Source: Thalassobaculum_A sp040219615 (lineage in GTDB: Bacteria; Pseudomonadota; Alphaproteobacteria; Thalassobaculales; Thalassobaculaceae). From it: DNA of 64,000 nucleotides. Under the pieces are notes generated by a model. It was not told the origin of the DNA and did not search any database. It was given only the letters and a program-made list of their open reading frames with translations. Location: the NCBI RefSeq assembly GCF_040219615.1, contig NZ_JAVJSE010000007.1:1-64000 (forward strand), read 5' to 3'. This document shows positions 56,761 through 64,000 of the stretch, piece by piece. The first letter of the stretch is position 1. Each line of letters starts with the position of its first letter. Made by a program: the position numbers and the translations under genes.

Positions 56761-57873
56761 CTATCCCAGCGCCGCGACCACCCGCTTGGCGAAGCCGTCG
56801 AGATGCGGCTTGTCGATCCAGCGCACCACCGCCACCAGGTCGAGGGTCGGCTCGATCCAGATCACGTTCGAGCCGACGCCCATGGCGAACACGCTGGTCC
56901 TCGGCGCGCTCGGGCAGTGCCGGCCGTCGCCGTTCAGCCACCACAGATAGCCGTAGCTCGGGTTCAGCGCGCATGGCGTCGTGCAGGCGTCGACCCAGGC
57001 CTCCGACAGGATGCGCTTGTCGCCCCACTGCCCGCGGCGCTGCATCAGCAGGCCGACCCGGGCGTGGTCGCGGGCCGAGATGAACAGCCCGCCGCCCCAG
57101 TGCGCGCCACCGGACACCGAGCACATCGGCTGGCCGCCGACGTCGACCCAGGAATTGATGTAACCGTTCCAGCTCCAGGAATCGGACGCGCCGATCGGGT
57201 CCATGACCCGCTGCTTCAGAAGCTGGGGCAGGGGTTTGCCGAAGACCCGGAGGAGCGACAGCGACAGCCGGTTCACCCGGACGTCGTTGTACTCCCAGTA
57301 CGCGCCCGGGGCCTGCAGGTCGCGGTGGGTGCCCTTCTTCGACGGTACGCCCGGCGGCAGCGACAGCTCGCGGTTGCGGTCGATCAGGTCGGGCTTGCCG
57401 AACAGCGTGCCTTCCCACTCGCTGGTGTTGGTCAGGAAGTGCTCCCAGGTGGCCGAGCGGTTCTGCGGCGCGTCGAAGCCGCCGTCGTCGACCAACTCGC
57501 CGACCGGCCGGCGGATGTCCGGGATCAGGCGATCGTCCACCGCCAGCCCGGCCATGATCGAAAGATAGGACTTGGTGACCGAGAAGGTCATGTCGGCGCG
57601 GCCGGTCGGCCCCCACTCGGCCAGGATCCGGCCACCGCGGACGATCAACCCGCTCGGGTCGGCGCGCGGCGCGGTCGGGCCGATGATGTCGCCGAGCGGC
57701 GGCGGCTCGGAGAAGTGCCCGCCGGCCAGGGCCGCCGCGATGTCCCGGTCCATCGGCGACTCGTGGGCGATCGCATAGTCGACTGCGGCCTGGATGCCGG
57801 CCGGGTCGGCGCCGGCGGCGGCCGGAGCCACGCGCTCCCAGGCGTCGCCGGGGCCGGGCACGTAGTCGGTCAT
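56761..57873 (-). CDS. Beta-lactamase/serine hydrolase-family protein (370 aa)
   Basis: It belongs to the class C beta-lactamase/esterase fold. The catalytic SxxK is SVTK (about 98-101), the YxN motif is in YWEYNDVRVN (about 192-201), and a terminal-strand triad equivalent is seen near HWGGGLFISARDHARVG. There is no signal peptide, so it is cytoplasmic, which fits an esterase or 6-aminohexanoate-dimer hydrolase (NylB-like) better than an antibiotic-resistance enzyme. It runs divergently from the agmatinase gene, with 95 bases between them. Confidence 0.8.
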   Translation of the reverse strand: MTDYVPGPGDAWERVAPAAAGADPAGIQAAVDYAIAHESPMDRDIAAALAGGHFSEPPPLGDIIGPTAPRADPSGLIVRGGRILAEWGPTGRADMTFSVTKSYLSIMAGLAVDDRLIPDIRRPVGELVDDGGFDAPQNRSATWEHFLTNTSEWEGTLFGKPDLIDRNRELSLPPGVPSKKGTHRDLQAPGAYWEYNDVRVNRLSLSLLRVFGKPLPQLLKQRVMDPIGASDSWSWNGYINSWVDVGGQPMCSVSGGAHWGGGLFISARDHARVGLLMQRRGQWGDKRILSEAWVDACTTPCALNPSYGYLWWLNGDGRHCPSAPRTSVFAMGVGSNVIWIEPTLDLVAVVRWIDKPHLDGFAKRVVAALG

Positions 57874-57968
57874 GGGGAACTCCTCGGATGGGTCTGGCCG
57901 GAGACTAGCCGGGTCCGGCCGATCGCGCCAAGCTGCGTGCTTTGCCGCCCGCCCCTGGAGAAGAGCCG

Positions 57969-58919
57969 ATGACCGACCCGATGACCCGCCCGCGCTATGT
58001 CGGCCTGCCGACCTTCATGCGTGCGCCCTGGGCCGAGGACGACTGGTCGGCGGTCGACATCGGCCTGGTGGGCGTGCCGTACGACGGCGGCGTCACCAAC
58101 CGGCCGGGCGCCCGGCATGGCCCGCGCGAGATCCGCAACCAGTCCAGCCTGATGCGCCGGATCAACCAGGCGACCGGGGTCTGCCCCTACGAGCTGGCGC
58201 GGGTCGCCGACATCGGCGACGCGGTGGTCGAGCGGCCGTTCGAGCTGACCGGCGCGCACGACCAGATCCAGGCGTTCTTCGAGCGCGTAGTGGCCGCCGG
58301 GGTGGTGCCGCTCAGCGTCGGCGGCGACCATTCGGTCAGCCTGCCGATCCTGCGGGTGCTGGGCCGCGACCGGCCGGTCGGCATGGTCCACATCGACGCT
58401 CATTGCGACACCGGCGACGACTATCTCGGCTCGCGATTCCACCACGGCGCGCCGTTCCGCCGGGCGGTCGAGGAGGGCGTGCTTGATCCGGGGCGCACCA
58501 TCCAGATCGGCATCCGCGGCGGCATCAACGAGCGCGATGTCTGGGGCTTCAGCCATTCGTCCGGGATGCGCGTGGTCTACATGCACGAGATTCCCGCCCT
58601 TGGCCTGGAGGCGGTCATCGCCGAAGCCCGGCGCGTCGTCGGCGACGGCCCGACATACCTGTCCTTCGATATCGACAGCATCGACCCGGCCTTCGCGCCC
58701 GGCACCGGCACTCCGGAGATCGGCGGCCTCACGTCGTTCGAGGCCCAGCGGCTGGTGCGCGGGCTGTCCGGGGTCGACGTGATCGGCGGGGACCTGGTCG
58801 AGGTGTCGCCGCCCTTCGACATCGGCGGCGGCACCGCGCTGGTCGGCGCCGGCATCCTGTTCGAGATGCTGTGCGTGACCGCCGAGGCGGCGGCCCGGCG
58901 CCGGGCCGCACGACCGTGA
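57969..58919 (+). CDS. speB: Agmatinase/ureohydrolase (316 aa)
   Basis: It hydrolyses agmatine to putrescine and urea, or a related guanidino compound. The binuclear manganese ligands are present: GGDHSVSLP (His), MVHIDAHCDTGDD (Asp, His, Asp, Asp) and LSFDIDSIDPAFAPGTGTPEIGG (in parts; Asp, Asp). VPYDGGVTNRPGARHGPREIRNQS (in parts) is the usual agmatinase start. GGAG lies ten bases before the ATG at 57969. The substrate could also be guanidinobutyrate or proclavaminate. It reads rightwards and is followed by the caspase-like operon after 79 bases. Confidence 0.88.
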   Translation: MTDPMTRPRYVGLPTFMRAPWAEDDWSAVDIGLVGVPYDGGVTNRPGARHGPREIRNQSSLMRRINQATGVCPYELARVADIGDAVVERPFELTGAHDQIQAFFERVVAAGVVPLSVGGDHSVSLPILRVLGRDRPVGMVHIDAHCDTGDDYLGSRFHHGAPFRRAVEEGVLDPGRTIQIGIRGGINERDVWGFSHSSGMRVVYMHEIPALGLEAVIAEARRVVGDGPTYLSFDIDSIDPAFAPGTGTPEIGGLTSFEAQRLVRGLSGVDVIGGDLVEVSPPFDIGGGTALVGAGILFEMLCVTAEAAARRRAARP

Positions 58920-58998
58920 GACTCCGCCACGGCGTTCCATAGCCGGCCGGAACCGGTAGTATGGCTGCCGGCTCGGAACTCGACGGCGGGAGAGCGGC

Positions 58999-60279
58999 AT
59001 GCGGCTGCTCGCGGCGATCTGGCTGACCACCATTCTGATCGGCGCCTGGGGCGAGGCCCGGGCCCAGTCGGCGGGGACCGGTGCGCCTGCGGCGACCGAG
59101 CGGAACCGGGACGCCATCGCCGTCGTGATCGGCAACCGGCGCTACGGCCACGGCATCCCCGAGGTCCGCTACGCCGCCAACGACGCCGCCGAGATGAAGC
59201 GCTTCCTGATCGAGGTGCTGGGCTATCGCGACGGCAATGTGATCGAGCTGGTCGATGCCAGCCAGGCCGAGATGTTCACGGCGTTCGGCAACGGCCGGGA
59301 CCACCGCGGCAAGCTGTGGTCGTGGGTGCGGCCCGGCCGCTCCGACGTGGTGGTGTTCTACTCCGGCCACGGCATGCCCGGCCTGCGCGACGGGCGCGGC
59401 TACCTGATGCCGGTCGATGCCGACCCGGCGACCCCGGAGATCAACGGCTATCCGCTCGACCTCCTGCTCGAGAACCTGTCGACCCTCGACGCCCGCTCGA
59501 CCACGGTGCTGCTGGACGCCTGCTTCTCCGGCAACTCGGCCGCCGGTTGGCTGATCCGCGCGGCCTCGCCGGTCTATGTGAGGACCGCGCCGCCGGAGCC
59601 GCCGAGCGGCCTGACCCTGATCACCGCGGCGCAGGGCGACCAGGTGGCCAGCTGGGACGAGCAGGCGCGGCTCGGGCTGTTCACCCGCCATTTGCTGGAC
59701 GCGTTGCGCGGCGCCGCCGACCGGGGGCGCGACGGCAACGGCGACGGGGCGGTGACCCTGGGCGAGGTCCGGCGCTATCTCGACGACGAGATGAGCTATG
59801 CCGCGCGCCGGCAGTACCAGCGCGTGCAGCAGGCCAGCGTGACCGGCGACCCGAAGACCGTGCTGGTGGCGGCGCTGCCGCCGCCGGGCCCGGTGGCCGC
59901 CCGGCCGGCCGTGCAGCCTGCCGTGGTCACGCCGCCGCCCCGGAAATCTTCTACCGGGCCGTTCGAACCGCCGGGGCGCGACATCGCCGCGGCCAACGCC
60001 TTCCTGGAGCGCTACCAGGGGCCGGTCGAGCGGGCGATCCGCGCCTACTACCGCGAGCAGGGCAGCGCCTGGGACCACAAGCCGATCGCCGCCTCCCTCG
60101 ACTTCGCCGAGCGCATCATGTGGTTCCGTCGGATAGCCGTCGTGGCGGTGCGCGACGACGGCATGGACCTGCGGGCTTCCTACGCCTGGGAAGGCAATGG
60201 CCGCGACGGCGACGCCGAGGCGCTGTTCCGCCTGCAGATCGCGCCGGACGCCCTGTCCGTCGTGAAGATGTGGCGCTGA
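58999..60279 (+). CDS. Secreted caspase-family (C14) protease (426 aa)
   Basis: A signal peptide (LLAAIWLTTILIGAWGEARAQS) sends it to the periplasm. The p20-like domain starts AIAVVIGNRRYG (about 40-51), with ANDAAEMKRFL, the catalytic His in VVVFYSGHGMPG (His124) and the catalytic Cys in TVLLDACFSGNS (Cys175). Both are intact. Residues about 230-245 (DGNGDGAVTLGE) look like a calcium-binding EF-hand, consistent with calcium-activated metacaspases. After a Pro-rich linker, the C-terminal 90 residues form a separate domain. It is the first gene of a five-gene operon and sits two bases before the next gene. Confidence 0.85.
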   Translation: MRLLAAIWLTTILIGAWGEARAQSAGTGAPAATERNRDAIAVVIGNRRYGHGIPEVRYAANDAAEMKRFLIEVLGYRDGNVIELVDASQAEMFTAFGNGRDHRGKLWSWVRPGRSDVVVFYSGHGMPGLRDGRGYLMPVDADPATPEINGYPLDLLLENLSTLDARSTTVLLDACFSGNSAAGWLIRAASPVYVRTAPPEPPSGLTLITAAQGDQVASWDEQARLGLFTRHLLDALRGAADRGRDGNGDGAVTLGEVRRYLDDEMSYAARRQYQRVQQASVTGDPKTVLVAALPPPGPVAARPAVQPAVVTPPPRKSSTGPFEPPGRDIAAANAFLERYQGPVERAIRAYYREQGSAWDHKPIAASLDFAERIMWFRRIAVVAVRDDGMDLRASYAWEGNGRDGDAEALFRLQIAPDALSVVKMWR

Positions 60280-60281
60280 CC

Positions 60282-61925
60282 ATGGCCGGTCCGCGACCGT
60301 TTCCGGCGCTGCTTCTGGTCCTGCTGCTGTGTCCGATCGCCGCCTGGGCCGACGACACATCGGCCGACGACACATGGGCCGGGCGGCTGTCCGGCATGGC
60401 GACCGCCCTGTGGGACGGCGCCGGTCCGGGGCGCCGCATGGCTGCCCGGCCGGTGGCGGCCGAGGTCACCGGGTTGCCGGCGGAGGTGGCGGCCGAGATC
60501 GACCGGGCCCTGGTCGGGGCGCTGCTGCGGACCGCCCCGGCGGCCGGCCGGCTCGTCGACCGCTCCGGCCTGCCGGCCACCTGGGAGGAGGCGATGAGCT
60601 TCCGCGGCGCCTCGTCCGAGGCGCTGCTGCGCGAGGCCGCGGTCGACGTGCTGGTGATCCCGTCGGCGCATGCCACGGTCGGCGGGATCGCGGTGTCGGC
60701 GACCCTGGTGTCGGTCGGCGGCGGCGATACCGGCCGGGTGCTGGCGGCGGTGCCGGCGGTGACCTTGCCGGGGGCGGTCGACCGGCTGGCCGCCCGGCCG
60801 CCGGCGGTCGCGGCCAAGGCCGCCGGGGTGGCGCTGGCCGACGCACTGCGCTCGGGCCTCGATCCCGGCGCACGGTTCCGGGCCTCGGTCCGGCTGAGCG
60901 GCGAGCGCAGCCCGTTCGGCGACTGGTTCCTCGGCCAGGTCGCCGAGCACCTGGCCGGCCGGATGGCCGAGCGGCCGCTCTATGTCAGCCGGCCGCTGCG
61001 TCGCGCCGATGCCGGGGGGCGGTCGCTGGACCTGCGCCTGGAGGCCGAGGTCTGGGACCACGGCCGCCATGTCGAGGTGCATGTCCGCGGGGTCGCCGGC
61101 GCCGACGAGGCCAGGACGACCGCGCGGCTGGACGCCGCCGCGCTGCCGGCGCACTTTCTGCCGCTTACGCCGGATGGCGGGCGGCTCGGCACCGGCTACC
61201 GGATCGCCGACGGCGCCGCCGCGGTCGGCCCCGAGCTGCGGCGCGACGAACTGGGGGTCGCGGCCGAGGCGGTGGCCAGGGCCCTGCTGGTCGACGAGGC
61301 GCTCGACCGGCGCGACGAGACCCCGGCGGTGGCCCGCAGCCGCGACGCGATCGCCGAGGCCTGGCGCCGGCTGGCCGACGCCGTTCCCCATGACGAGACC
61401 TGGTCGGGCGTGGCCTCCGGGCCCGACGCCTCGGCCCGCCGGCTGCAGGCCCGAGTGGCCCGGCTCGGCGGCCGCGACGCGCCCGCTCTGTCGGCCACGC
61501 TGGATCGCGCGGTCTACCGTCCCGGCGATCCCCTGCGGGTGCAGGCGGCGGTGACCGGCGGGCGCGCGTTCCTGGCCCTGTACGCCTGGCAGGCGGACGG
61601 CAGCGTGGTGCGGGTGGCGCCATCGAGCGGCGGGGCGGCGATCGCCGCCGAGGCCGGGCAGACGATCGAACTGCCGGGACCGCGGGACGCCGAGGTGACG
61701 GCAGCGCCGATGGCCGGGGTGGCCGAGAGCCTCGAGGCGCTGGTGGTGGTGGCGAGCGCCGTCCCGTTCGTCCCGGAGCGCCTGGCGCCGGCGCTCGGAG
61801 ACACGCCCGATGCCAGCCGCGCCGCGGCGGTATCGGCCGGCGGCTTCCTCGACGGGCTGGCGGCGCTCGACCGCAGCCGGCTGCGGCTGGCGATCCTGCC
61901 GTACCGCGCCCGGCAGGCCGACTGA
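60282..61925 (+). CDS. Secreted FlgO/CsgG-like protein with C-terminal DUF4384 domain (547 aa)
   Basis: The ATG lies two bases after the caspase stop. A signal peptide (FPALLLVLLLCPIAAWADD) is followed by two CsgG/FlgO-like units (about 60-190 and 200-340). In the first, VDVLVIPSAHATVGGIAVSATLVSVGGGDTGRVL (in parts) fits the strand-rich end of FlgO-like domains. The last third contains LSATLDRAVYRPGDPLRVQAAV and FLALYAWQADGSVVRVAPSSGG (in parts), the mark of DUF4384 domains, which are often fused or linked to caspase-like proteases. It is probably a periplasmic partner of the caspase. Confidence 0.65.
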   Translation: MAGPRPFPALLLVLLLCPIAAWADDTSADDTWAGRLSGMATALWDGAGPGRRMAARPVAAEVTGLPAEVAAEIDRALVGALLRTAPAAGRLVDRSGLPATWEEAMSFRGASSEALLREAAVDVLVIPSAHATVGGIAVSATLVSVGGGDTGRVLAAVPAVTLPGAVDRLAARPPAVAAKAAGVALADALRSGLDPGARFRASVRLSGERSPFGDWFLGQVAEHLAGRMAERPLYVSRPLRRADAGGRSLDLRLEAEVWDHGRHVEVHVRGVAGADEARTTARLDAAALPAHFLPLTPDGGRLGTGYRIADGAAAVGPELRRDELGVAAEAVARALLVDEALDRRDETPAVARSRDAIAEAWRRLADAVPHDETWSGVASGPDASARRLQARVARLGGRDAPALSATLDRAVYRPGDPLRVQAAVTGGRAFLALYAWQADGSVVRVAPSSGGAAIAAEAGQTIELPGPRDAEVTAAPMAGVAESLEALVVVASAVPFVPERLAPALGDTPDASRAAAVSAGGFLDGLAALDRSRLRLAILPYRARQAD

Positions 61926-62043
61926 GCGACTCCCGGTCATCTGCCATCATCGGTTGCGACCGCCGCACCTCCACCGCAGAATGCCTCTGCCCGTTCCATA
62001 TCCCGCGCAGGGGCACCGCCCCCGCCACCGTGGGAGATGGACG

Positions 62044-63033
62044 ATGCCGTTGGGACGCGTGACCGCAATGGCCAGCCGCAGCCTGCTCTCGGCGCTCGCC
62101 GCCGCCCTGCTGATCTCCTGCGCCTCCGCCGCGACCGTCGGGCGGGCTGCCGACCGCAGCGGCGACCGGGGCCATGGCAGCCGGGAGGGGCCGATCCCGG
62201 TCCTGGTGCTCGGCGAGGACCGCGACCCCGACACCGTGCCGCGCCACGACCCGGCGTTCCGGCGGGTGGTCGCCGAACTGCAGTCGGCGATGGACCGGCA
62301 GGGCTTCCGGGTGGTCGACGAGGATGCGGTCGCCGCCGGCCTGGGGTGGAGCCGGCCGGGCGGGCGTGGCCGCATCGACCTGCTGGAGGTGGCCAAGCTT
62401 GCGAACGCCTCGGAGCGCGGCACCGACCGGGTGCGGGCGGTGGTGCTGTTCCGGATCGAGGGCAGCGTCACCGACCTGTCCTACACAACGCGGGTCGACC
62501 TGCACCTGTCGGGCGAGATCGTCGACGCGGTCGGCAACCGCTATCTCGGCGGATTCGACCTGCCGGCCGAGACCGTGTCCACCGCGGGCCGCTGCCCGGC
62601 CTATGCCTGCGCGTCGCAGGCGGTGGCGGCCCGCGCGCAGGACCTGGCGACCGAACTCGGGGCCGTGCTGGCCGCCAGGCTGGCCTATCTGGCGTCGCCG
62701 GCCGGCGGCCGGGACGTGGCGCAGCTCGACGGCGTCTACACCGTCACGGTGCGCCATCTGAGCCCGGAGGACGCCATGGCGATCTTCGACGTCATGACCG
62801 GCGAGTTCCCGGGCTATCGCAGCCACGCCCTGATCCGGCGCGGGCGCGCCCTGCGCCGCTACGAATACGTCACCACCGCCGATCCGGCGACGCTGGAGCG
62901 CTGGCTGACCCTGCTGCTGGTCGACATGGGGCTGGACCCGGGCGGGCCGGTGGCGCTGTCGGTCCGGCCGGGCGAGATCCGTATCGAGCGGGTGCTGCCG
63001 GCGGACCCCGAGAGGGCCGCCGGCGGCGGCTGA
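62044..63033 (+). CDS. Lipoprotein of the caspase operon, CsgG/FlgT-like (329 aa)
   Basis: The ATG at 62044 has GGGAG upstream; an alternative start lies at 62068. The signal ends in ALLISCASA, a proper lipobox (LISC), so it is probably lipid-anchored. The first half (IPVLVLGEDRDPDTVPRHDPAF, ELQSAMDRQGFRVVDEDAVAA, VVLFRIEGSVTDL, in parts) resembles the Rossmann-like nucleotide-free domain of LpoB/CsgG. The C-terminal 100 residues (VRHLSPEDAMAIFDVMTGEFPGYRSHALIR, in parts) look like a FlgT- or secretin-N-like module. It stands 118 bases after the previous gene, in the same direction. Confidence 0.6.
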   Translation: MPLGRVTAMASRSLLSALAAALLISCASAATVGRAADRSGDRGHGSREGPIPVLVLGEDRDPDTVPRHDPAFRRVVAELQSAMDRQGFRVVDEDAVAAGLGWSRPGGRGRIDLLEVAKLANASERGTDRVRAVVLFRIEGSVTDLSYTTRVDLHLSGEIVDAVGNRYLGGFDLPAETVSTAGRCPAYACASQAVAARAQDLATELGAVLAARLAYLASPAGGRDVAQLDGVYTVTVRHLSPEDAMAIFDVMTGEFPGYRSHALIRRGRALRRYEYVTTADPATLERWLTLLLVDMGLDPGGPVALSVRPGEIRIERVLPADPERAAGGG

Positions 63034-63092
63034 GGAAAACCGCGCCTCGGCCTGCCATAGCCGTCCCGGACGGATCGGCGCGGGAGGCGGCG

Positions 63093-63542
63093 ATGGACGA
63101 CGGACCGGCGGGCCATGCGATGACCGAGATCGCGCTGGCCCTGGCGATGGGCTTCTTCTGCCTAATGGTGCTGGCGCTGGTGTCGACCGGGACTCCGGAA
63201 GGGGACGGTCAGGCTCCGGGCTCCCGGACGGGGACGGCGGCCCGGGCGGTCGAGGCGTTGGCGACGGCGCCGGCCGGAACCGCCGCCGAGGCGATGCGGC
63301 CCTCGGACCGGCTGGTGGTGTTCCACGGCGGTCGATTCCTGGGGGCCGACCGGCGGCCCCTGGAGCCGGCGATCCTCGACGCTCCCGCGCCGGACGGCGG
63401 CCGGCTGGTGCTGGCGGTCGACCCGGCGCAGCCGATGGCGGAGGTCCTGGCGGCTCGCCGTCGGCTCGCCGCCGACGAACTGGTGGTGACGCCGCTCGAC
63501 GCGGCCTGGCTGGCGGTCCTCGAGGGCGGGGGCTTGCCGTGA
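63093..63542 (+). CDS. One-TM protein of the caspase operon (149 aa)
   Basis: GGGAGG precedes the ATG. One transmembrane helix lies near the N-terminus (EIALALAMGFFCLMVLALVSTG, about 12-33). The periplasmic part has a Gly/Ala-rich linker, then LVVFHGGRFLGADRRPL and GGRLVLAVDPAQPMAEVLAARRRLAADELVVTPLDAAW (in parts). The strand-helix-strand layout is reminiscent of ExbD/TolR periplasmic domains, but the motor motif in the TM helix (an Asp) is absent, so that identification is tentative. Its end overlaps the next gene by four bases (GTGA). Confidence 0.5.
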   Translation: MDDGPAGHAMTEIALALAMGFFCLMVLALVSTGTPEGDGQAPGSRTGTAARAVEALATAPAGTAAEAMRPSDRLVVFHGGRFLGADRRPLEPAILDAPAPDGGRLVLAVDPAQPMAEVLAARRRLAADELVVTPLDAAWLAVLEGGGLP

Positions 63543-64000
63543 TCCGGCCGTCGCGCATCCTTCTCCTCGCGCTGGCCTCGCTGGTCGCACTGGCGGCCGG
63601 GTCGGCACCGGCGCCGGCGGGGACCGACCGCGAGGCGATCCGCCGGATCGTGGTGCAGGAGGCGCTGCGCAGCGAGCGGGTGCCGCCGTCGCTCGCCCTG
63701 GCGGTCGCCGAGGCGGAGTCGGATTTCGATCCGGCGGCCGAGAGCCCGGCCGGCGCCCGCGGCGTGATGCAGATCATGCCGGCGACCGGGCGCGGCGAGT
63801 TCGGGGTCGAGCCCGATGCGCTGTGGCGGCCGCGCCTGAACGTGCGACTGGGGATCGCCTTCCTGGACCGGCTGATCGCGACCTATGGCGAGCGCTGGGA
63901 TCTGGCGCTGTCGCACTACAACGGCGGCTCCAGGGTCGGGCGGGGGGCCGCTGCCCGGGTGATCCCGGCGACCCGCGGCTACGTCGACAAGGTGCTGCGG
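63539..64000 (+). CDS. Lytic transglycosylase, SLT family (partial, cut by window end)
   Basis: A GTG start at 63539 overlaps the preceding stop (GTGA). It has a signal peptide (ILLLALASLVALAAGSAPAPAG). The transglycosylase domain starts near residue 45: SLALAVAEAESDFDPAAESPAGARGVMQIMPATGR (in parts) carries the catalytic Glu (AEAESDF) and the GxMQxMPxT signature. LNVRLGIAFLDRLI and ALSHYNGGSRVG follow, the usual N-Y-N/S-A-G region. It cleaves peptidoglycan in the periplasm. Its place in the caspase operon suggests local wall opening for an envelope complex. The end is missing. Confidence 0.85.
   Translation, partial: MIRPSRILLLALASLVALAAGSAPAPAGTDREAIRRIVVQEALRSERVPPSLALAVAEAESDFDPAAESPAGARGVMQIMPATGRGEFGVEPDALWRPRLNVRLGIAFLDRLIATYGERWDLALSHYNGGSRVGRGAAARVIPATRGYVDKVLR

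Noticed and set aside
61165..63777. An 870-residue leftward frame under the caspase operon
   Set aside because: Arg/Pro-rich shadow frame; the rightward genes have signal peptides, ribosome sites and overlaps.

Overview
The window is a high-G+C stretch of an alphaproteobacterial chromosome, most likely Rhodospirillales-like. The evidence is the end of rpoD next to a CAU-anticodon tRNA, a serC-serA operon behind a serC-leader-like hairpin, alphaproteobacterial porin, dimethylglycine-dehydrogenase-type and AsmA genes, and a family of palindromic intergenic repeats. No species can be named from sequence alone.

Positions 570-16841 hold an integrated element of 16,225 bp. It is bounded by identical 47-bp copies of the 3' end of the tRNA gene, with matching TAAGTGC arm-type repeats just inside both ends. 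Almost everything reads leftwards. The first operon carries a tyrosine integrase, a small HTH protein, an AlpA-type excisionase, two small proteins and a RepA-like AAA+ ATPase. A candidate iteron origin follows, then four small genes. The third operon is fully translation-coupled: a P27-type small terminase, a tape measure protein, a possible Ntn-hydrolase-fold protein, a likely tail chaperone and a tail hub-like protein. The left end holds two HTH regulators and a DUF3102 gene. There is no large terminase, portal, protease, capsid or lysis gene. This gene content fits a phage satellite that supplies packaging specificity and tail parts but must borrow heads.

Positions 16842-48088 are ordinary chromosome: secreted phosphatase, metallo-hydrolase, two tandem glycine-zipper proteins, a dimethylglycine/sarcosine dehydrogenase-type enzyme, a porin, an aminotransferase, a PilZ/DUF350/trypsin-like operon, a TauE/SafE exporter, a large AsmA protein, fumarase, an RNA m5U methyltransferase, small redox and regulatory genes, and a 1301-residue DUF4347/RTX protein divergent from a TPR-glycosyltransferase.

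Positions 48123-49467 hold the second notable locus: a 76-residue peptide with an NHLP/ComX-like leader and a Trp-containing tail, followed by an isoprenyl-diphosphate-synthase-family protein. This looks like the ComX/ComQ pair of Bacillus (a Trp-prenylated pheromone and its prenyltransferase), without a recognisable ComP/ComA. It lies just upstream of the divergent serC-serA operon.

Positions 49836-64000 contain serine biosynthesis, queC, a GMC oxidoreductase, an isoprenylcysteine-methyltransferase-family protein, a HupE/UreJ protein, a beta-lactamase-family hydrolase and an agmatinase. A five-gene envelope operon follows (caspase-like protease, FlgO/CsgG-like plus DUF4384 protein, lipoprotein, one-TM protein, lytic transglycosylase), and the window cuts its last gene. 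Length figures, residue numbers and start choices were worked out by hand from the sequence; no database search was run.
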